A stretch of 64,000 nt of DNA from Nocardiopsis sp. TSRI0078 (GCF_001905145.1 NZ_LWLB01000023.1:496001-560000), one strand, 5' to 3'. Counted from the first letter of the stretch, positions 28,537-37,823 are shown. Notes: generated from the sequence alone by a model not told the origin. Made by a program: numbers and translations.

Positions 28537-30626
28537 GCACCGCGATCGAACAAGCACGAGAACTGTTCAGCGACGAGGTCGTCACCAAGGCGCTCTCCCG
28601 TGACGTCGAACTCCCCTACGGCGCGGGCACCGCGGTCCTGATCACGCTGGACAACGGGCACGACCACACCAAGCCCAACACCTTCGGCCCCAGCGGGCTG
28701 CTGAGCCTGGACGCGGCGATCGAGGCCGCCAGGGCGCGCACCGACATCGTGGCCGTGGCCGTCACCGGCAAGCCGTTCATCTTCGCCGTGGGCGCGGACC
28801 TGACCGGTGTCCCCGCGATCCAAAGCCGCGAGCAGGCGCACGCCATCGGCAAGCTGGGCCACGACGTGTTCCGCAAGCTCGGCGAGCTGGACGTGCCGAC
28901 CTTCGCGCTGGTCAACGGCGCGGCCATGGGCGGCGGCGTGGAGGTGGCGCTGCACTGCACCTACCGCACCATCTCCTCGGGCGTGCCCGCGGTCGCGCTG
29001 CCCGAGGCCTTCCTGGGCCTGGTCCCCGGCTGGGGCGGCACCTACCTGCTGCCGAACCTGGTCGGCGCCGAGAAGGCCCTCAAGGTCATCGTCGACAACC
29101 CGCTCGCCCAGAACAAGATGCTCAAGGGCAAGCAGGCCTTCGAGCTGGGCATCGCCGACGCGATGTTCGAGCCCGCCGACTTCGTGGAGGAGTCGCTGCG
29201 CTGGGCCGCCAAGGTCGTCAAGGGCGACGTCGTGGTCGAGCGCCCCGAGATCGACAAGGGCGAGGCCTGGGACAACGCGGTCAACATGGCCCGCTTCACC
29301 GTCGAGGGCAAGCTGCACGGCGCCGCCCCCGCTCCGGTCCGCGCGGTCGAGCTGGTCGCCGAGGCCAGGAACCGCACGCGTGACGAGGGCTTCGCCGCCG
29401 AGGACGACGCCCTGGCCGACCTGATCATGAGCGACGAGCTCAAGGCGGGCCTGTACGCGTTCGACCTGGTGCAAAAGCGCGCCAAGCGCCCGGCGGGCGC
29501 CCCGGACAAGTCGCTGGCCCGCAAGGTCACCAAGGTCGGCGTCGTCGGCGCCGGCCTGATGGCCGGCCAGCTGGCGCTGCTGTTCGCCCGCCGCCTGGAC
29601 GTGCCGGTCGTCATGACCGACCTGGACCAGGAGCGCCTGGACAAGGGCGTGGCCTACGTGCACGGCGAGGTCGACAAGCTCCTGGGCAAGGGCCGCATCA
29701 ACGGCGACAAGGCCAACCACCTCAAGTCCCTGGTGAGCGGTTCGCTGACCAAGGACGCCTTCTCCGACGCCGACTTCGTCATCGAGGCCGTGTTCGAGAA
29801 GATGGAGGTCAAGAAGCAGGTGTTCGCCGAGGTGGAGGCCGTGGTCTCCCCCGAGGCGGTCCTGGCGACCAACACCTCCTCCCTGTCGATCACCGAGATG
29901 GCCTCCGAGCTGAAGCACCCCGAGCGGGTCGTGGGCTTCCACTTCTTCAACCCGGTCGCGGTCCTGCCGCTGCTGGAGATCGTCCGCGGTGAGAGGACCG
30001 ACGACGCGGCCCTGGCCACGGCCTTCGCCACCGCCAAGAAGCTGAAGAAGACCGCGGTGCTGTGCAAGGACGCCCCGGCGTTCGTGGTCAACCGCCTGCT
30101 CACCCTGTTCATGGGCGAGGTCCTGGGTGCCGTCGGCGAGGGCACCGAGCCCGAGGTGGCCGACCGCGCGGTGGCCCCCCTGGGCCTGCCGATGTCGCCG
30201 CTGATGCTGCTGCAGCTGGTGGGTCCGGCGGTCGCGCTGCACGTGTCCGAGACACTGCACGAGGCGTTCCCGGAGCGCTTCGCGGTCTCCGCCGAGCTGG
30301 CCGAGATCGTGAAGGCCGGCAAGACGGAGGTCTTCGCCCCGGACCTCACGATCGACCCCGAGGTGAAGAAGCTCCTCAGCGGCGGCGACAGCCCGTCCGA
30401 GGAGAGCGAGATCCTGGACCGGGCGCTGCGCGCGCTCGCCCGGGAGGTCCAGATCATGCTGGACGAGGGCGTGGTGGCCGAGGCCGCCGACATCGACCTG
30501 TGCCTGATCACCGGTGCGGGCTGGCCGTTCCACACCGGCGGCATCACCCCGTACCTGGACAAGGTCGGGGTGTCCGAGGCCGTGAACGGCAAGCGGTTCC
30601 ACGAGGGCGACCCGAAGGCGTTCTAG
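28533..30626 (+). CDS. 3-hydroxyacyl-CoA dehydrogenase / enoyl-CoA hydratase (FadB-type)
   Basis: 697 residues. An N-terminal crotonase domain (about 1-260; GADLTGVPAIQSR, NGAAMGGGVEVALHC, LPEAFLGLVPGWGGTY) hydrates enoyl-CoA. The NAD-binding dehydrogenase domain starts at about 330 (KVGVVGAGLMAGQLALL), with NTSSLSITEMA and GFHFFNPVAVLPLLEIV. A C-terminal dehydrogenase repeat carries KDAPAFVVNRLL. It starts with a GTG inside the fadA stop, so the two are coupled. It supplies 3-ketoacyl-CoA to the thiolase. It ends at an intrinsic terminator with a T run. Confidence 0.94.
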   Translation: MSTAIEQARELFSDEVVTKALSRDVELPYGAGTAVLITLDNGHDHTKPNTFGPSGLLSLDAAIEAARARTDIVAVAVTGKPFIFAVGADLTGVPAIQSREQAHAIGKLGHDVFRKLGELDVPTFALVNGAAMGGGVEVALHCTYRTISSGVPAVALPEAFLGLVPGWGGTYLLPNLVGAEKALKVIVDNPLAQNKMLKGKQAFELGIADAMFEPADFVEESLRWAAKVVKGDVVVERPEIDKGEAWDNAVNMARFTVEGKLHGAAPAPVRAVELVAEARNRTRDEGFAAEDDALADLIMSDELKAGLYAFDLVQKRAKRPAGAPDKSLARKVTKVGVVGAGLMAGQLALLFARRLDVPVVMTDLDQERLDKGVAYVHGEVDKLLGKGRINGDKANHLKSLVSGSLTKDAFSDADFVIEAVFEKMEVKKQVFAEVEAVVSPEAVLATNTSSLSITEMASELKHPERVVGFHFFNPVAVLPLLEIVRGERTDDAALATAFATAKKLKKTAVLCKDAPAFVVNRLLTLFMGEVLGAVGEGTEPEVADRAVAPLGLPMSPLMLLQLVGPAVALHVSETLHEAFPERFAVSAELAEIVKAGKTEVFAPDLTIDPEVKKLLSGGDSPSEESEILDRALRALAREVQIMLDEGVVAEAADIDLCLITGAGWPFHTGGITPYLDKVGVSEAVNGKRFHEGDPKAF

Positions 30627-30631
30627 CCCTC

Positions 30632-30678
30632 CCCGAGCCCGCGGCGGGCCCGGCGTCCATGAGGACGCCGGGCCCGTT
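30632..30678. repeat. 47-bp direct repeat, copy 1 (contains the fadB terminator)
   Basis: It matches 31628-31674 at 46 of 47 positions (T30660 versus C31656). It begins CCCGAGCCCGCGGCGGGCCC. The two copies flank a 949-nt segment that holds the broken nuclease-like gene. Confidence 0.9.
30645..30676 (+). terminator. Intrinsic terminator of the fadA-fadB operon
   Basis: CGGGCCCGGCGTCC-ATGA-GGACGCCGGGCCCG is a perfect 14-bp stem followed directly by TTTT (30677-30680), 18 nt after the stop. It is one of the few hairpins here with a T run. Confidence 0.88.
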
Positions 30679-30767
30679 TTCGCTGTTCGACCGCCACGAA
30701 CACGAAAAACCCCCACATAATTACTAAGCGTACATACCTGACAGTAGCCCTGTGTAACGTCTGGCTC

Positions 30768-31627
30768 GTGGCCATATCCGCTGAACACCAGATCTACGCC
30801 GAACTGTTCGCCGACGCGCCCGACACGGCCGTCGGCTTCCTGCGCGGCCTCGGAGTGGACGTACCGGATCACGACCGGAGCGAGGTCACCTCGTGCGACC
30901 TCGGCCATGTCGATCCCGTCGAGCGTCGGTCGGACGTCGCGATCATGCTGCGCGGTCCTGGCGGGGACGGTCCCCCCGACAAGCTGATGGGCATCGTCGT
31001 GGAGGTCCAACGCGACGAGAAGGAGCGCAAGCGCTTCACCTGGCCCGAGTATGTCGCCGCCCTGCGGTCGAAGCACGAGTGCCCGGTCGTCCCGCTGACC
31101 ATCTGCCCCCACAGTCCGTGGCCGACTGGTACGCCGAGCCGATCCGCCTCGGCCACCCCGGCTTCGTCCTGCGCCCCCTGGTGGTGGGTCCGTCCGGGAT
31201 CCCGGTCGTCACCGACCCGGAGGAGGTGAAACGGTGCCCGTCCCTGGGCGTGCTGTCCGCCGCCGCGCACGGCGGTCAGGACATGGATGTACTGAAAGCC
31301 CTGCACACCGGCCTGGACCTGATCGACCGGGAAAGGGCCACGAAGTACATTGGATTCACGTTGAACCTGCTGGCGAAGACCGAGGGACAGGCGGCTCCGG
31401 AGGAGCTGATGATGACGGACACGTACGAGTACAGCAGTGCCTGGACCGAGAGCCTCAAGGCCGAGGGGCGGGCCGAGGACGTCCTACTCTTCCTGAACGC
31501 ATGCGGTGTCGACGTACCCGAGGAGGCGCGCAGGCGCATCAGCGAATGTCGCGACCTCGACCAGCTCGGCCTCTGGGTCCGACGGGCCGCCACCATCAAC
31601 CACATCGACGAACTTTTCGCCGAGTGA
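30768..31627 (+). pseudogene. Frameshifted Rpn/PD-(D/E)XK nuclease-like protein
   Basis: Two frames together encode one protein of about 286 residues. The first (30768 to about 31112) carries RRSDVAIML and GIVVEVQRDEKERKRF, a D...ExQ pattern of PD-(D/E)XK nucleases, then CPVVPLTICPH. The second (about 31113-31627) continues SVADWYAEPIRLGHPGFVL and ends with LWVRRAATINHIDELFAE. Such proteins are abundant and multicopy in streptomycetes. One base appears lost near 31110-31114 (CAC-CAG would restore the frame). TAACGT at 30755-30760, 7 nt before the GTG, suggests a leaderless start. It could be a sequencing error. Confidence 0.75.
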
Positions 31628-31674
31628 CCCGAGCCCGCGGCGGGCCCGGCGTCCACGAGGACGCCGGGCCCGTT
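31628..31674. repeat. 47-bp direct repeat, copy 2
   Basis: Second copy of the sequence at 30632-30678 with one substitution. It begins directly after the stop of the nuclease-like gene. Confidence 0.9.
31641..31672. terminator. Terminator after the nuclease-like gene, shared with MMPL gene
   Basis: The same 14-bp stem as the fadB terminator, with loop ACGA. The T run is reduced to TT. It lies between convergent genes and may act in both directions. Confidence 0.75.
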
Positions 31675-31726
31675 CGCCGTGTGCCGGGCGGGAGTCGTCA
31701 CAGCACGCCCCGGCCCGAGGAGCGGG

Positions 31727-33958
31727 TCACACGCCCACGTGCACCCGCGGCCTCTCCCCCGCCTCGCGCACGGCCTCGGGGGCCTCGTCGGGGTCCCCGC
31801 CCTCGAAGATGCCGATCCGGTCGTGCAGCCAGCGCAGCGGGCGCGGCAGCCACCAGTTGGCACCGCCGAGCAGGCGCATCGTGGCGGGCACCATCACCGC
31901 GCGGACCAGGGTGGCGTCCACGAGCACCGCGATGGCCAGGCCGATCCCGATGATCTTCAGGAAGAGCAGGCCCGAGGTGCCCATCGCCAGGAGCACGACC
32001 ATCAGCAGGATCGCCGCGCTGGTGATGATCTGGCCCGTGTGCTGGAGCCCCGCGGCCACCGAGCGGGTGTTGTCCCCGGTGCGCAGGTACTCCTCGCGCA
32101 CGCGGCTGAGCAGGAACAGCTCGTAGTCCATCGCCAGTCCGAAGGCCACGATGGTGATCAGCACCAGGTAGGTGGGATCGATGGTGCCCACGGCGTCGAA
32201 GCCGAGCGGTCCGGCCAGGCCGCCCTCCTGGAACCCCCAGACCACCACTCCCAGGGAGGAGCCCAGGGAGAGCGCGCCCATGAGGACGGCCTTGACCGGC
32301 AGGACCACCGACCCGAAGGCGAGGAAGAGCAGGAGCAGGGTCGCCCCGGCGATGAAGCCCACGGTCATGGGCGCCGCGTCGACGATCGCCGCCACGTTGT
32401 CCTGCTGCATGGCGGCCACACCGCCGACCAGGCTCTCCCGCGCTCCCTCGGGGAGCGGTTCGCCGCGCACGTCGTCCACCAGCCGGGCGACCTCCGGGGA
32501 GTCGGAGGCGCCCTGGTAGGCGACCACGACGTGGGCGACGCCGTCGCCGGTGCGCTCGACGCGGGCGAGGGAGGCCTCGGGCAGGTCGCCCAGGCGTTCG
32601 GCGTACTCCTCCAGGTCCTCGTCGGCGGTGTCGCCGAGCACGGCGACGTTGAGTCGGCCCAGGCCTCCGGCGGGGAAGTCCTCGGACAGGGACTCGGACG
32701 CGATCCGGGTCCCGGCGTCGGAGGGGAGGTAGCGCTGGTCGGTGGAGCCGAGCTCGGTGGAGGCCAGGCCGGAGCTGAAGACCAGCAGGACGCCGCCGAC
32801 CGCGACCAGGGACACGGCGGGGCCGCGCATGACGGTGCGGGCCAGGCGCCACCAGAACCCGGCGTTCTCGTGCACGGTGCCGGTGACGGTGCGGCGGGGC
32901 AGCGGCAGGGGCAGCCTGAGGCGGTCGATCCGGTGGCCGACCACGGACATGAGCGCCGGCAGGAAGACCAGCGCGGCCAGCAGGTCGAACAGCACGACGG
33001 CGATACCGCCCCAGCCGATCGACTTGAGGATGGGCTGGGGGAAGAAGAGCAGCCCCGCGAAGGCGATGCCGACGGTGACGCCGGAGAAGGCCACGGTGCG
33101 CCCGGCGGTGTCGACGGTGCGGCTCACCGCGGCGGCGAGGCCGCGGCCCCGGCCCAGCTCCTCGCGGAAGCGGCTGACCATGAACAGTCCGTAGTCGATC
33201 GCCAGCCCCAGGCCCAGGATGGTGGAGACGTTGATCGCGAACACCGACACGTCGGTGACGTGGGTCAGCAGGCGCAGGAGGGTCAGCGATCCGAGGATGG
33301 CCAGGCCGCCCACGGCGAGAGGGACCAGGCCCGCGACCACTCCGCCGAAGATCAGGACCAGCAGGACCAGCAGGATCGGCAGGGTGATGAGCTCGGCGCG
33401 GACGACGTCGCTCTCGGCGGTCTCCGACAGCTCGTGCTCGACCGCGATCGGGCCGCCCAGGTGGACCTCCAGGTTGCTGGAGTCCAGGTGCGCGGCGACC
33501 TCCTCGTACTGGTGGAGGCGCTCGGCGTGCGTCTGCCCGCTGAGGGTCACGGGGATGTAGACGGCGTGCATGTCCTCGGCCACGAGCATGCCGCGCTCGG
33601 TCTCGCCGAGCTCCTCGTCGAGGTAGAGGTCGAAGTCCGCGACGGCGTCCTCGGGCATGTCGTCGGCGATGCGCTGGACGGCCGCGGCGAAGGTGGGGTT
33701 GTCCACCCTCAGCTCGTCGCTGCGGTAGACGGCGACGATGTCGACGTCGTCGTGTCCCAGTTCCTCCTCCAGGACGCGGGTGGCCCGCGAGGACTCGGAG
33801 TCGGGGTCCTCGAACCCGCTCTCGCTGACGTCGGAGAAGACCCCCGAGCCCCAGACGGCTGCGAAGACGGCGAAGAGCGCGGTGGCGGCCAGGACCGCCC
33901 AACGGAAGCGGTGGGTTCCCAGCCCGAGCCGCCCGAAAAGCCCCGTGTGTGTCGGCAT
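31727..33958 (-). CDS. MMPL family (RND-type) membrane transporter
   Basis: 743 residues from ATG 33958 with GGAGGGG 7 nt upstream. It has the RND layout: one helix, a large extracytoplasmic loop (about 40-185), five helices with the MMPL hallmark GLGLAIDYGLFMVSRFREEL, a central helix and second loop (about 385-535), and a second set with IVAFGLAMDYELFLLSRVREE. Both Asp-Tyr pairs of the proton relay are intact. Such pumps export lipids or toxic hydrophobic compounds, driven by protons. It is divergent from a TetR gene that probably represses it. Confidence 0.93.
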   Translation of the reverse strand: MPTHTGLFGRLGLGTHRFRWAVLAATALFAVFAAVWGSGVFSDVSESGFEDPDSESSRATRVLEEELGHDDVDIVAVYRSDELRVDNPTFAAAVQRIADDMPEDAVADFDLYLDEELGETERGMLVAEDMHAVYIPVTLSGQTHAERLHQYEEVAAHLDSSNLEVHLGGPIAVEHELSETAESDVVRAELITLPILLVLLVLIFGGVVAGLVPLAVGGLAILGSLTLLRLLTHVTDVSVFAINVSTILGLGLAIDYGLFMVSRFREELGRGRGLAAAVSRTVDTAGRTVAFSGVTVGIAFAGLLFFPQPILKSIGWGGIAVVLFDLLAALVFLPALMSVVGHRIDRLRLPLPLPRRTVTGTVHENAGFWWRLARTVMRGPAVSLVAVGGVLLVFSSGLASTELGSTDQRYLPSDAGTRIASESLSEDFPAGGLGRLNVAVLGDTADEDLEEYAERLGDLPEASLARVERTGDGVAHVVVAYQGASDSPEVARLVDDVRGEPLPEGARESLVGGVAAMQQDNVAAIVDAAPMTVGFIAGATLLLLFLAFGSVVLPVKAVLMGALSLGSSLGVVVWGFQEGGLAGPLGFDAVGTIDPTYLVLITIVAFGLAMDYELFLLSRVREEYLRTGDNTRSVAAGLQHTGQIITSAAILLMVVLLAMGTSGLLFLKIIGIGLAIAVLVDATLVRAVMVPATMRLLGGANWWLPRPLRWLHDRIGIFEGGDPDEAPEAVREAGERPRVHVGV

Positions 33959-33991
33959 ACGCCGCCCCTCCAGGAAACAGACTTCATGTCC

Positions 33992-34020
33992 GTTAACGGT
34001 GTTTGCTAACGGTGTTCACT
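33992..34020. promoter_or_regulatory. Tandem-repeat operator between MMPL and TetR genes
   Basis: TAACGGTGTTTGC (33994-34006) is followed immediately by TAACGGTGTTCAC (34007-34019), two 13-nt direct repeats that differ at two positions. GTTA (33992-33995) and TAAC (34007-34010) add dyad symmetry. TTCACT (34015-34020) and TACGAT (34037-34042), 16 nt apart, are a plausible promoter for the TetR gene that would be covered by the repressor. Confidence 0.55.
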
Positions 34021-34107
34021 AAAGCGTGCGGGCGTTACGATGTCAATGTCGCCGACGAGGACCACGGCGCCCTGATCCGGCGCCAGAGACGGGATGTACC
34101 GCAGCAG

Positions 34108-34890
34108 ATGACGAAACCGCAGCTGGACCGGGGCGCCGGGAAGCCGAGCCGCCGCGAGCGTGTGCGCGAGGCCACACTCGTGGAGATCAAGGAGATCGCC
34201 CGCCGCCATCTGGTCGAGCACGGGGCCGCGGGGGTGTCCCTGCGCGCCATCGCCCGGGAGATGGGCATGACCGCACCGGGGCTGTACCGCTACGTCTCGG
34301 GCATCGACTCACTGCTGGTGCTCATCACCGCGGACATGTTCGGGGAGCTGGCCGCCGCGGTGGCCGCCGCCGACGCGAGCGTGCCCTCCGAGGACACCGA
34401 CCTGCGCATCCTCACCTCACTGCGCGCCTTCCGGTCCTGGGCCGTCACGCACCGGGCCGAGTTCGCCACCATGTTCGGCCCGCGCGTGCGCCTGGCACCC
34501 GAGACCGACGTCACACCGGCGCTGGAGGCCGGACGGCGCTTCGGCGCGACCTTCTACACGCTCTTCGACCGGCTGCTGGCCGAGGAGCGCTTCCCGCTGC
34601 CCGACGGGGACCGCATCACGCCCGAACTGGCCCGTGAGCTGCGCGCCTTCGCCGATACCTGCGGCTTCTCGGCTCCGCACATCCCGGTGGAGGCGATCAT
34701 GGTGCTCAGCACGTGCTGGGTGCGGCTGTACGGGGTGGTGTGCATGGAGGTGTTCGAGCACCTGAACTTCGTGATGCGCGACATGGAACCGCTCTTCGAG
34801 TCCGAGCTTCAGAACATACTGACGGGCCTCGGAGTGCGCTACCGGACACCGGAAAGTAGTACTCCGGTTACCATGAGCACGCCGGATTAA
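34108..34890 (+). CDS. TetR/AcrR-family transcriptional regulator
   Basis: 260 residues from ATG 34108; upstream in-frame TTG/GTG codons fall inside the operator-like repeats and are unlikely starts. The N-terminal helix-turn-helix is at about 14-65 (LVEIKEIARRHLVEHGAAGV, then MTAPGLYRYVSGIDSLLVLI). The C-terminal ligand domain resembles the WHG/TetR_C type (FRSWAVTHRAEFATMFGPRV). It is most likely the local repressor of the divergent MMPL pump, acting at the tandem repeats between them. Confidence 0.88.
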   Translation: MTKPQLDRGAGKPSRRERVREATLVEIKEIARRHLVEHGAAGVSLRAIAREMGMTAPGLYRYVSGIDSLLVLITADMFGELAAAVAAADASVPSEDTDLRILTSLRAFRSWAVTHRAEFATMFGPRVRLAPETDVTPALEAGRRFGATFYTLFDRLLAEERFPLPDGDRITPELARELRAFADTCGFSAPHIPVEAIMVLSTCWVRLYGVVCMEVFEHLNFVMRDMEPLFESELQNILTGLGVRYRTPESSTPVTMSTPD

Positions 34891-34985
34891 GCCCCATACT
34901 GGAGTTCTGTGACTCTTGCCGGATTCGCCCCAGGTGGATGCGGCCCAGCCCGGCGTGCTGCGGCACGATAGCGAGGACGGACCCC

Positions 34986-36422
34986 GTGGAGAACCGACCC
35001 GGCGGCGAGCGGTCCGGTGGCGAGAACCCCCGACCCGAACAGCCCGGCCCCGGAGACGCCCGACCCGAAGGCACCCCCTCCGGACAGGCCCGCCCCGGCG
35101 GGCCGCCGGGCACCGGCGAAGGCGGCCCCGCCGGCCCGGTGCACGACCAGCGTCCCCCCGAACCCCGGCGCGACCTCCCCCCGCGGCAGCCGGCCCAGCC
35201 CCCGCGCTGGGAGGGGGCGCCGGCCCCCGGGCCGGAGCGGGCACCCCGGCCCGGTCCGTACGGGCAGACCGGCCGGTACGGGCAGCCCGGTCCCCACGGC
35301 CAGGCCGGTCCGTACGGGCAGCACCGGACGCCCGGTTACGGACCCCCCGGCCCCGCGATGCCCGGCCCTCACCACTCCCCCGGCGCCCCTGCCTCCTCCT
35401 GCCCTCACCCGGTCCCGCAGAACACCCCTGGCGTGTACGGCGCACAGCAGGCGGCGGGGGCGCCCGTGCCCCACGCCGCCCGGCCCGGCGCGTACCCGGG
35501 CGCCGGGTGGCAGCAGCCGAACCAGCCGTGGGGACCGCCGCCCGCGGCGGCGCGGCCGCGCCGCCGCGGCCTGGGCGTCCTGGTCGGCTCGTCCGCGGCC
35601 GCCGTGATCGCCCTCGTCGCGCTGGCCGCGAGCATCCTCATGGTCGCCACCACCCCCCGCGAGGAGCCCCGGCCGACCGGTACCGACCTGTCCGCCCGCT
35701 ACGACGAGCGCCTGGACGCGCGGCCCAACGCGGTGGAGGTCGACCTGGTCGACCACCCCCTCTACGGCGCGTCCGCCCCCGAGCCGGTCGACTGCAGCAC
35801 CCCCGAGCTGGACATGAATTCGGACGAGTCCTGGGAGGAGTTCGCGACCGCCTCCGGAGTCTGCCTGGACGAGCTGTGGGCGCCCACCCTGGAGGGGATG
35901 GGCCTGTCCGTGGAGCCCCTGGAGTTCGCCGTCACCCAGGACTCCCCCGACGCCGACGGCGCGGAGGGCTACACGCTCGCCTACTACGAGAGCGACCTGG
36001 CCCGCATCACCGTCGTGCTGCCCAACGTCCGCCACATGGGCGCCCAGATCCCCGCGAGGCACCGAGAGGACGTCTGGCTCGCCCTGATGGGGCACGAGTA
36101 CGGCCACCACGTGCAGCACGTCACCGGCATCCTCACCATCTCGCACGACCTGCGCTGGAACGCGGGAAGCGAGGAGGACGAGCTGGACACGCTCCGCCGC
36201 ACCGAGCTCCAGGCCGAGTGCATGGCCGGGGTGGGCCTGCGCGGGATCACCGGTGCCGACGAGGAGACGCTGGAGGCCGTCAACGCCCACTTCAACAGCG
36301 GCGGCGACCTCGACACGCACGGCAGCGCCGGCAACAGGGCGTTCTGGCTGGAGCAGGGCTGGTCGGAGCCGACGATGGACGGCTGCAACACCTACGGCGC
36401 CGAGCCGGGCCAGGTCACCTGA
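34986..36422 (+). CDS. Neutral zinc metallopeptidase, membrane anchored (YpfJ family)
   Basis: 478 residues from GTG 34986 with GAGGAC upstream. Residues 1-195 are a disordered Pro/Gly-rich cytosolic region with YGQ repeats. One transmembrane helix follows (about 200-225). The extracytoplasmic domain contains MGHEYGHHVQH, the HExxH zinc motif, with the third ligand probably in TELQAECMAG. The family is PF04228 (putative neutral zinc metallopeptidase); substrates are unknown. The last codons overlap the convergent fprA-type gene by 8 nt. Confidence 0.87.
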   Translation: MENRPGGERSGGENPRPEQPGPGDARPEGTPSGQARPGGPPGTGEGGPAGPVHDQRPPEPRRDLPPRQPAQPPRWEGAPAPGPERAPRPGPYGQTGRYGQPGPHGQAGPYGQHRTPGYGPPGPAMPGPHHSPGAPASSCPHPVPQNTPGVYGAQQAAGAPVPHAARPGAYPGAGWQQPNQPWGPPPAAARPRRRGLGVLVGSSAAAVIALVALAASILMVATTPREEPRPTGTDLSARYDERLDARPNAVEVDLVDHPLYGASAPEPVDCSTPELDMNSDESWEEFATASGVCLDELWAPTLEGMGLSVEPLEFAVTQDSPDADGAEGYTLAYYESDLARITVVLPNVRHMGAQIPARHREDVWLALMGHEYGHHVQHVTGILTISHDLRWNAGSEEDELDTLRRTELQAECMAGVGLRGITGADEETLEAVNAHFNSGGDLDTHGSAGNRAFWLEQGWSEPTMDGCNTYGAEPGQVT

Positions 36423-37812
36423 GCACCCTGCGGTAGGCCTCCCAGCCGTGGAGCTTGACCCGCTCCCCCCGGTCCAGCTCCGCGGCCTGCTCCGCCTCGG
36501 CGGTGTCGATGCGCAGCCAGTCCTCGTAGTCGCTGTGCGCGACCCCGTGCTCGTCCAGCACCGTCTCCAGCGGCACGAGGTCCGGGGCCGCCCCGCGCAG
36601 CGCCTCGGCGTCCTCCAGCAGGGAGCGGACGGTCCCGGCGGCATCGGACTTGTTGGTGCCGATCACCCCGGTGGCTCCCCGCTTGATCCACCCGGCGACG
36701 TAGTCCCCCCGGACCACGCGTCCGTCGGCGTCCAGGACCCGGCCCGCCTCCTGGGGGACGGTGCGGCCCTCGGGGTCGAAGGGCACCCCGGACAGCGGGA
36801 CGCCCGCGTACCCCACCGAGCGCAGCACCATCCCGGCGGTCAGGTCGGTGGTCCGGCCGGTGCCCGTCAGGCGCCCGTCGTCGTCCAGACGGGTGTCCTC
36901 CACGCGCACACCGGTCACGTGGTCCGTGCCGAGGACCTCCTGGGGCCGGGCCCAGAAGTGCAGGTGGACGGTGCGGGGCCGCCCCTCGGGACGGCGGCGC
37001 GCGTGCTCCTGCAGGAGCCTGAGGTTGGTGCGCGCGGCACGGGCGACCTCGCGCAGCTCGGGGGCTCCCGTGCCCACGGCGGTGGGGTCGATGTCCACCT
37101 GGTCGGCGCGCACGAGCACGTCCGCTCCGGGCAGCGCGAGCAGGTCGCGCAGCTCCGGCGCGGTGAACTTGGCCTGGAGCGGGCCCCGTCGGGACAGCAG
37201 GTGCACGTCGCGCACGCGGCTGGCGGCGAGCACGTCCAGGACCGGCTGCGGGATATCGGTGTGGCGGAGCTCGTCGGCGGTCTTGGCGAGGATGCGGGCC
37301 ACGTCCAGGGCGACGTTGCCCGCCCCGACCACGACGACCTCCTCCGCGTCGAGGACGAACCGTTCCAGGCCGGTGTCGGGGTGGCCGCAGTACCAGTTGA
37401 CGAAGTCGGTGGCCGCGACGCTGCCGGGCAGGTCCTCCCCCGGCACGCCCATGCGGCGGTCCACGGCGGCGCCGGTGGCGTAGACGACGCCGTGGTGGGT
37501 GCGGGCCAGGTCGGCGCGTGTGAGGTCGGTGCCGAACTCGATCCCGCCGACGAAGCGCACGTCGGGGTGTTCCAGGATCCTGCGCAGTGCCCGGGCCACG
37601 CCCTTGATCTTGGTGTGGTCGGGTGCGACGCCGTAGCGCACCAGCCCGTAGGGGGTGGGCAGGCGGTCCATGACGTCGACCCTGACGGGCACGCGGCGCT
37701 GCCTGGTGAGGGCGTCGGCGGTGTAGACACCGGCCGGGCCGGAACCGATCACGGCCACGCGGAGCGGTTCGGCGCCCTCGGTGGGCTGCTGCTCAGGTTC
37801 GGGAGAGGTCAT
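36415..37812 (-). CDS. FAD-dependent ferredoxin-NADP+ reductase (FprA/adrenodoxin-reductase type)
   Basis: 465 residues. The FAD-binding motif is VAVIGSGPAGVYTADAL, followed by LPTPYGLVRYGVAPDH, a signature of the adrenodoxin-reductase/FprA family. The NADP motif is VVVVGAGNVALDVARIL, and GWIKRGATGVIGTNKSDA is the conserved C-terminal segment. It transfers electrons between NADPH and ferredoxin, potentially for the ferredoxin-dependent sulfite reductase or P450s. The ATG lies only 11 nt after a strong hairpin, so a leaderless transcript is possible (CAGAAT 6 nt upstream). Confidence 0.92.
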   Translation of the reverse strand: MTSPEPEQQPTEGAEPLRVAVIGSGPAGVYTADALTRQRRVPVRVDVMDRLPTPYGLVRYGVAPDHTKIKGVARALRRILEHPDVRFVGGIEFGTDLTRADLARTHHGVVYATGAAVDRRMGVPGEDLPGSVAATDFVNWYCGHPDTGLERFVLDAEEVVVVGAGNVALDVARILAKTADELRHTDIPQPVLDVLAASRVRDVHLLSRRGPLQAKFTAPELRDLLALPGADVLVRADQVDIDPTAVGTGAPELREVARAARTNLRLLQEHARRRPEGRPRTVHLHFWARPQEVLGTDHVTGVRVEDTRLDDDGRLTGTGRTTDLTAGMVLRSVGYAGVPLSGVPFDPEGRTVPQEAGRVLDADGRVVRGDYVAGWIKRGATGVIGTNKSDAAGTVRSLLEDAEALRGAAPDLVPLETVLDEHGVAHSDYEDWLRIDTAEAEQAAELDRGERVKLHGWEAYRRVLR

Positions 37813-37823
37813 GTGCCCATTCT

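Noticed and set aside
31679..34009. Plus-strand frame of 776 codons
   Set aside because: Antisense shadow of the MMPL transporter; Gln/Asp/Gly-rich without domains.
35250..35340. Short tandem DNA repeat (GTACGGGCAG units)
   Set aside because: It encodes the YGQ-rich disordered segment of the metallopeptidase; explained by low-complexity protein sequence, not a CRISPR or mobile repeat.
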